Part shown: positions 59,471 through 64,000 of the stretch, piece after piece
How the letters are laid out: each line of letters begins with the position of its first letter
Position numbering within the stretch: the stretch's first letter is position 1
Origin: Agapanthus africanus
Lineage: Eukaryota > Streptophyta > Magnoliopsida > Asparagales > Amaryllidaceae
Reading direction: 5' to 3'
Assembly (NCBI GenBank): GCA_030015575.1
Contig: CM057338.1
Coordinates: 137,355,546-137,419,545, forward strand
Length of the DNA stretch: 64,000 bases
The notes under the pieces: model-generated
What the model was told of the DNA's origin: nothing
Databases searched by the model: none
Seen by the model: only the letters and a program-made list of their open reading frames with translations
Position numbers and translations under genes: made by a program

Positions 59471-59529
59471 CAATAAATGCACACCACATATGTGGGTCGT
59501 GTGCATGAAATTAATGGATCTTCTTTCAT

Positions 59530-59790
59530 GTGGAGGTCGACTCCATTTTGACGACGTGGAGGTCGATACTGCCCTTTTTGCGACTTGGACGGTCGGTTCT
59601 GCCCTTTTTGCGACTTGGACGGTCGGTGCTGCCATTTTAACGACTTGGACGGTCGGTGCTGCCATTTTAGCGATGTGGACGGTCGGTGCTGCCCTTTTTG
59701 CGACTTAGACTGTCGGTGGTGCCCTTTTTACGACTTGGGCGGTCGATTCTGCTCTTTTTGCGACTTGGACGGTCGGCGCTTGACGCGTCT
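59530..59790. repeat. Tandem array, 30-bp unit
   Basis: About eight copies of GACTTGGACGGTCGGTGCTG-CCCTTTTTGC. It shares the core GGACGGTCG and CTGCCCTTTTT with the 75-bp unit that follows and is probably its ancestor or derivative. Confidence 0.85.
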
Positions 59791-59819
59791 CTGAGACGGA
59801 GTGTCCGTGGTAGACTTTT

Positions 59820-61715
59820 TCCTGGCCCGGAGCGATTTGGTTCCCGATATGTGGGAAGCCTGCACTGCCCTTTTTACGACATGGATGGTCGACGCCCTGA
59901 CCCGGAGCGATTTGGTTCCTGATTTATGGGAAGCCTGCACTGTCCTTTTTACGACATGGACGGTCGACGTCTTGACTCGGAGCGATTTGGTTCCCGATTT
60001 GTGGGAAGCCTGCACTGCCCTTTTTACGATATGGGCGGTCGACGTTTGCGTCTCCGAGGGGGAGTGTCCGTGGTAAACGCTTCCCTGGCCCGGAGCGATT
60101 TGGTTCCCGATTTGTGGGAAGCCTGCACTACCCTTTTTACGACATGGACGGTCGACGCTTGACGCGGAGCGATTTGGTTCCCGATTTGTGGGAAGCCTGC
60201 ACTGCCCTTTTTACGACATGGACGGTCGACGCCATGATCCGGAGTGATTTGGTTCCGATTTGTGGGAAGCCTGCACTGCCCTTTTTACGACATGGACGGT
60301 CGACGCCCTGACCCGGAGCGATTTGGTTCCCGATTTGTGGGAAGCCTGCACTGCCCTTTTTACGACATGGACGGTCGACGCTTGACGCGTCTCCGAGACG
60401 GAGTGTCCGTGGTAGACTTTTCCCTGGCCCGGAGCGATTAGGTTCCCGATTTGTGGGGAAACCTGCACTGCCCTTTTTACGACATGGACGGTCGACATTT
60501 GCGTCTCCGAGGCGGAGTGTCCGTGGTAGACGTTTCCCTGGCCCGGAGCGATTTGGTTCTCGATTTGTGGAAAGCCTGCACTGCCCTTTTTACCACATGG
60601 ACGGTCGACGCTTGACGCGGAGCGATTTGGTTCCCAATTTGTGGGAAGCCTGCACTGCCCTTTTTACGACATGGACGGTCGACGCTCTGACCCGAAGCGA
60701 TATGGTTCCCAATTTGTGAGAAACCTGCACTGCCCTTTTTACGACATGGACGGTCGACGTCCTGACCCAGAGCGATTTGGTTCCCGATTTGTGGGAAGCC
60801 TGCACTGCCCTTTTTACGATATAGACCGTCGACGCTTGACGCGTCTCCGAGGCGGAGTGTCCGTGGTAGATTTTTCTCTGGCCCGGAGCGATTTGGTTCC
60901 CGATTTGTGGGAAGCCTTCATTGACCTTTTTACGATATGGACGGTCGATAGCCTGACTCGGAGCGATTTGGTTCCCGATTTGTGGGAAGCCTGCACTGCC
61001 CTTTTTACGACATGGACGGTCGACGCTCTAACCCGGAGCGATTTGGTTTCCGATTTGTGGGAAGCCTGCACTGCCCTTTTTACGACATGGACGGTCGACG
61101 CTTGACCCGTCTTCGAGGCGGAGTGTCTGTGGTAGACTTTTCTCTGACCCGGAGCGATTTGGTTCTCAATTTGTGGGAAGCTTGCACTGCCCTTTTTACG
61201 ACATGGACGGTTGACGCTTGACGCATCTCCGAGACGGAGTGTCCGTGGTAGACTTTTCCTTGGCCCAGAGCGATTTGGTTCCCGATTTGTGGGAAGCCTA
61301 TATGCTCTTTTTACGACATGGACAGTCGACGCCCTGACCCCGAGCGATTTGGTTCCCGATTTGTGGGAAGCCTGCACTGCCCTTTTTACGATATAGACGG
61401 TCGACGCCTTAACCCGGAACGATTTGGTTCCCGATTTGTAGGAAGCCTGCACTGCTCTTTTTACGACATGGACGGTCGACGCTTGACGCGTCTCCGAGAC
61501 GGAGTGTCCGTGGTAGACTTTTCCCTGCCCCGGAGCGATTTGGTTCCCAATTTGTGGGAAGCCTGTACTGCCCTTTTTACGACATGGACGGTCGACGCTT
61601 GACGCGTCTCCGAGGCGGAGTGCCCGTGGTAGACTTTTCCCTGACCCGGGGCGATTTGGTTCCCGATTTGTGGGAAACCTGCACTGTCCTTTTTACGACA
61701 TGGACGGTCGACGCC
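59820..61715. repeat. Tandem array, 75-bp unit, about 20 copies
   Basis: Unit CGGAGCGATTTGGTTCCCGA-TTTGTGGGAAGCCTGCACTG-CCCTTTTTACGACATGGACG-GTCGACG. A longer form adds GCGTCTCCGAGGCGGAGTGT-CCGTGGTAGAC every few units. The unit length is a multiple of three, so reading frames run through on both strands; none is a gene. Confidence 0.9.
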
Positions 61716-62059
61716 CGATTTGACTTGCTCTGCATCTTGCAGTGTCAGGGGTGATCTTGACTTGCTCCGCTTCTTGCGGTGTCGAGATTGAATTCTGACT
61801 TGCTCCGCTTTCTGCGGTGTCGGGGTTGAAGTTGACTTGTTAATTGTGATCTGTGTTGACATCAGTATCGCTACACTGAAATATGGTACCAGGAGCGAAT
61901 CATCATTTGTCTTTGAGAGGATTTGGGGATTTTGGTTTTTGTTTGGCATCAGCATCGCTACACTGGAATATGGTATCCGGAGCGAATCATCATTTGCGTT
62001 TGTTTATTAGAAAGCGATGGCCTAGGAGACAGGTTTTAGGTCCCTATCACCTAAGACTT

Positions 62060-62245
62060 TTCAATTTTGTGAGCCGTAAGGGTCTCAGAAAGCTTTTTCT
62101 CCCTACGGGCCGTAAGGATCCCGTAGGTGTATTTTCTCCTTAGGAGTCGTGGGGACTCCCAAGTGTGTTGCTCCTTTGTGAGTTGTAAGGATCTTACACG
62201 AGAATTTTCTCCTCAGAAAGTCGAGAGGACTTTGCGAGTGCATTT
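62060..62245. repeat. Hairpin cassette C
   Basis: Five units. CCTACGGG (62102-62109), loop CCGTAAGGAT, CCCGTAGG (62120-62127) is perfect. The next, CTTAGGAGT...ACTCCCAAG, pairs at eight of nine positions. Confidence 0.78.
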
Positions 62246-62262
62246 CATCTCTTTTTCACTAG

Positions 62263-62358
62263 TTTGCGCCCTTTCGGGTTTTCACAAACTCGCCGGCAGT
62301 CCTGCTGTTTTTACTCACGGAGCCCTTTCGGGTTTTCATCCGTGCCCATTTTGCTTGT
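62263..62358. other. Conserved non-coding block, second copy
   Basis: GCGCCCTTTCGGGTTTTCAC ... ACTCGCCGGCAGTCCTGCTG ... CACGGAGCCCTTTCGGG. Differs at few positions from 28044-28140 and lies in the same place, directly after a hairpin cassette. Confidence 0.75.
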
Positions 62359-62525
62359 GGACATACCCTTTTTTTTCGAATCTTCACCGCCGGTGGGACT
62401 TTGAATGTGGTCTTGCCGGTAGGACTTGGGAGAGATTGGAATTGTTTTACGCCCGTGGATTGTATACGGTTTTGCAGGATGTATGATCCAGACCGTAGGG
62501 CCGGAAAAATTTCAGGACTTTGTCG

Positions 62526-63075
62526 GCGTCTGCATCGCTGTACTGGAATATGGTACCAGGAGCGACTCATCATTCGCCTTTAGGGTATGGGATTTGGAAT
62601 TTGGTTGGCGTCTACATCGCTGCACTGGAATATGGTCCAGGAGCGACTCATCATTCGCTACTTGGGGTATGGGGTTTGGAATTTGGTTGGCGTCAGTATC
62701 GCTGCACTGGAATATGGTACCAGGAGCGACTCATCATTCGCCACTTAGGGTATGGGGTTTGGAATTTGGTTGGCGTCTGCATCGCTGCACTGGAATATTG
62801 TACCAGGAGCGACTCATCATTCGCCACTTGGGTATGGGGTTTGGAATTTTGTTGGCGTCTGCATCGCTGCACTGGAATACGGTACCAGAAGCGATTCATC
62901 ATTCCCCACTTGGGGTATGAGGTTTGGAATTTGGTTAGCGTCTGCATCGCTGCACTGGAATATGGTACCAGAAGCGACTCATCATTCGCCATTGGGATTT
63001 GAGTTTGGAATTTTGGTTGGCGTCTGCATCGTTGCACTGGAATATGATACCAGGAGCGACTCATCATTCGCCGTT
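62526..63075. repeat. Tandem array, about 83-bp unit, seven copies
   Basis: Unit GGCGTCTGCATCGCTGCACT-GGAATATGGTACCAGGAGCG-ACTCATCATTCGCC-plus a GGGTATGGGGTTTGGAATTT spacer. Single related units occur at 27.3-27.44, 61.86-62.0 and 63.48 kb. Confidence 0.88.
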
Positions 63076-63124
63076 GCCTATTGGGAAGCGATGGCTTAGG
63101 AGACAGGTTTAGATCCCTATCATC

Positions 63125-63320
63125 TAAGGCTTTTCAATTTTATGGGCCGTAAGGGTCCCATAAAAGCATTTTCTCCCTACGAGTCGTAAGGATCTCGTAG
63201 GTGCATTTTCTCCTTAGGAGTCGTGAGGACCCCTAAGTGTGTTTTTCCTTTATGAGTCATAAGGATCCCACGAAGATTTGTTCTCCTCATGCATCGTGAG
63301 GACACATGAGTGGGTCTTCC
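63125..63320. repeat. Hairpin cassette D
   Basis: Five units. TTTATGGG (63139-63146) with CCCATAAA (63157-63164) and CCTACGAG (63176-63183) with CTCGTAGG (63194-63201) are perfect. The last is CTCATG...CATGAG. Confidence 0.78.
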
Positions 63321-63539
63321 CAATGGAGCATAATTCCAAGGGCGGAGACCAGCCGCGTAACTGGTGATTACGGTGGGGCATGGGTATGATGAGAATTATT
63401 TGAGCCCGGGGATTGTATACGGTAAGCAATTTGGGGACTGGCCGTAGGGCTGGGAGAATTTTAGGAAATTTGATTTTGGTTGGCGTCTGTATCGCTGCAC
63501 TGGAATATGGTACCAGGAGCGACTCATCATTCACCGTTT

Positions 63540-63715
63540 TTTTTACCGCGATTGCTCTATCATTTCAGCTTTTCTTATCGCGAAGGTCGCGATTGCCCCA
63601 TCATTTCGGCTATTTATTCGCGGTTGCTCCATCATTTCGGTTTTATTTTCATTTTTATTTTTACTCGCTGATTTTTATTGCGAGTTGCCCCATCATTTCG
63701 GCTTTTTATTATTAT
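63540..63715. repeat. ATCATTTCGGCT-word repeats
   Basis: Five copies of a 25-45-bp unit with TTGCCCCATCATTTCGGCT and TCGCG words, matching 27.05-27.25 kb. Poly-T-rich DNA follows to about 63.78 kb. Confidence 0.7.
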
Positions 63716-63904
63716 ATTTTTTTTTACTTACACTTCTTTTTTTTATTTACATATTTTTTTATTTACACACATTTTTTTTACATTCCCAGTTTAACGACTT
63801 AGAGGTCGATTATTCCCAGTTTAATGACGTGGTGGTCGACTGTTTTCAGAGAAAGGCAGATGTCTGAGTGAATCAGTTTCACGAAGAACTTCAGTCTCCG
63901 TTTG

Positions 63905-64000
63905 TATGAAATTGGCGGTCGCGGCTTGACTGTTTGTTAACACGCCTTTGGACAGTTATATCTCTCCTGCCTTGTATTGCTTTTCGACCCAATGTTTGAA
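63905..64000 (-). mobile_element. Gag C-terminal remnant of the second Tat-type element
   Basis: Plus-strand CCTTGTATTGCTTTTCGACC resembles 32037-32056 and 35262-35281 of the first Tat element, both ends of its Gag-like units. The rest lies beyond the window. Confidence 0.55.

Larger units (their letters stand above)
58186..64000 (-). mobile_element. Second Tat-type element, inside CDKA intron 2 (right end outside window)
   Basis: 3' LTR (about 58186-59458), a polypurine tract, then a long repeat-rich interior. At the window edge the minus strand translates to FKHWVEKQYKAGE, matching the Gag C-terminus of the first Tat element (FKGWIEDQYQQGK). No pol was seen between the LTR and this Gag-like end, so the copy is probably a non-autonomous or much-reduced member. 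The LTR left end is placed at the first TG (TGTGTAGGGTG) and is uncertain by some tens of bases. Antisense to CDKA. Confidence 0.8.

Noticed and set aside
59429-61955. Many long reading frames on both strands (valine/arginine/serine-rich)
   Set aside because: They run through 30- and 75-bp tandem units; the 75-bp length is a multiple of three, so frames stay open by arithmetic. No domain.
62526-63075. Evenly spaced repeats with apparent spacers
   Set aside because: The spacers are themselves conserved; it is a plain 83-bp tandem array in a Tat element.

Overview
This is a flowering-plant nuclear segment made almost entirely of nested LTR retrotransposons. One clearly recognisable host gene, a PSTAIRE-type CDKA, begins near the right end. 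The plant assignment rests on CDKA exon structure and sequence, and on plant-specific element lineages: Tekay/Del chromoviruses, Athila, and Tat/Ogre with a second RNase H. The species cannot be told. I saw no tRNA, rRNA or CRISPR.

Left (1-12.3 kb): a Tekay chromovirus on + (1-7555, its left LTR cut by the window edge) has 3.04-kb LTRs that are almost identical. After about 1 kb of unassigned DNA comes a 3.3-kb Tekay-like solo LTR on - (8640-11968, target-site duplication CTACG). A further 0.36 kb is unassigned.

Middle (12.3-52.6 kb): an old Athila-type solo LTR on + (outer ends 12334 and 52606) was hit twice. One hit is an Athila-like element on - with gag and protease but no visible reverse transcriptase (12795-21160, duplication GGCTC). 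The other is a giant Tat/Ogre element on - (21192-51399, duplication AGCTT). The Tat element itself hosts a 2.1-kb solo LTR (24134-26246, duplication ATTGT) and a complete-length Tekay copy on - (37648-48580, flanks GCTTG/GTTTG). All boundaries were read from terminal TG...CA and flanking duplications, so the insertion order can be followed.

Right (52.6-64 kb): a probable chromovirus LTR is followed by AT-rich DNA and a fragment of a small plant gene family with a decayed second copy beside it. Then comes the CDKA promoter (site II and telo-box motifs), a 5'UTR intron, exon 1 (MDQ), exon 2 (to residue 64) and the start of intron 2. From about 58.2 kb to the window end that intron is filled by a second Tat-type element on -. 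No later CDKA exon is visible.

The most unusual signal is non-coding and belongs to the two Tat elements. Between pol and the 3' LTR they carry cassettes of about five short hairpins whose loops are conserved (about YCGTRAGGRT) while the stems change on both arms together. There is also a separate block of about 100 bp that is nearly identical in both. Their LTRs share repeats that pair a CACGTG box with a GGCGC-TGT-GCGCC inverted repeat, multiplied into a 76-bp array in one element.
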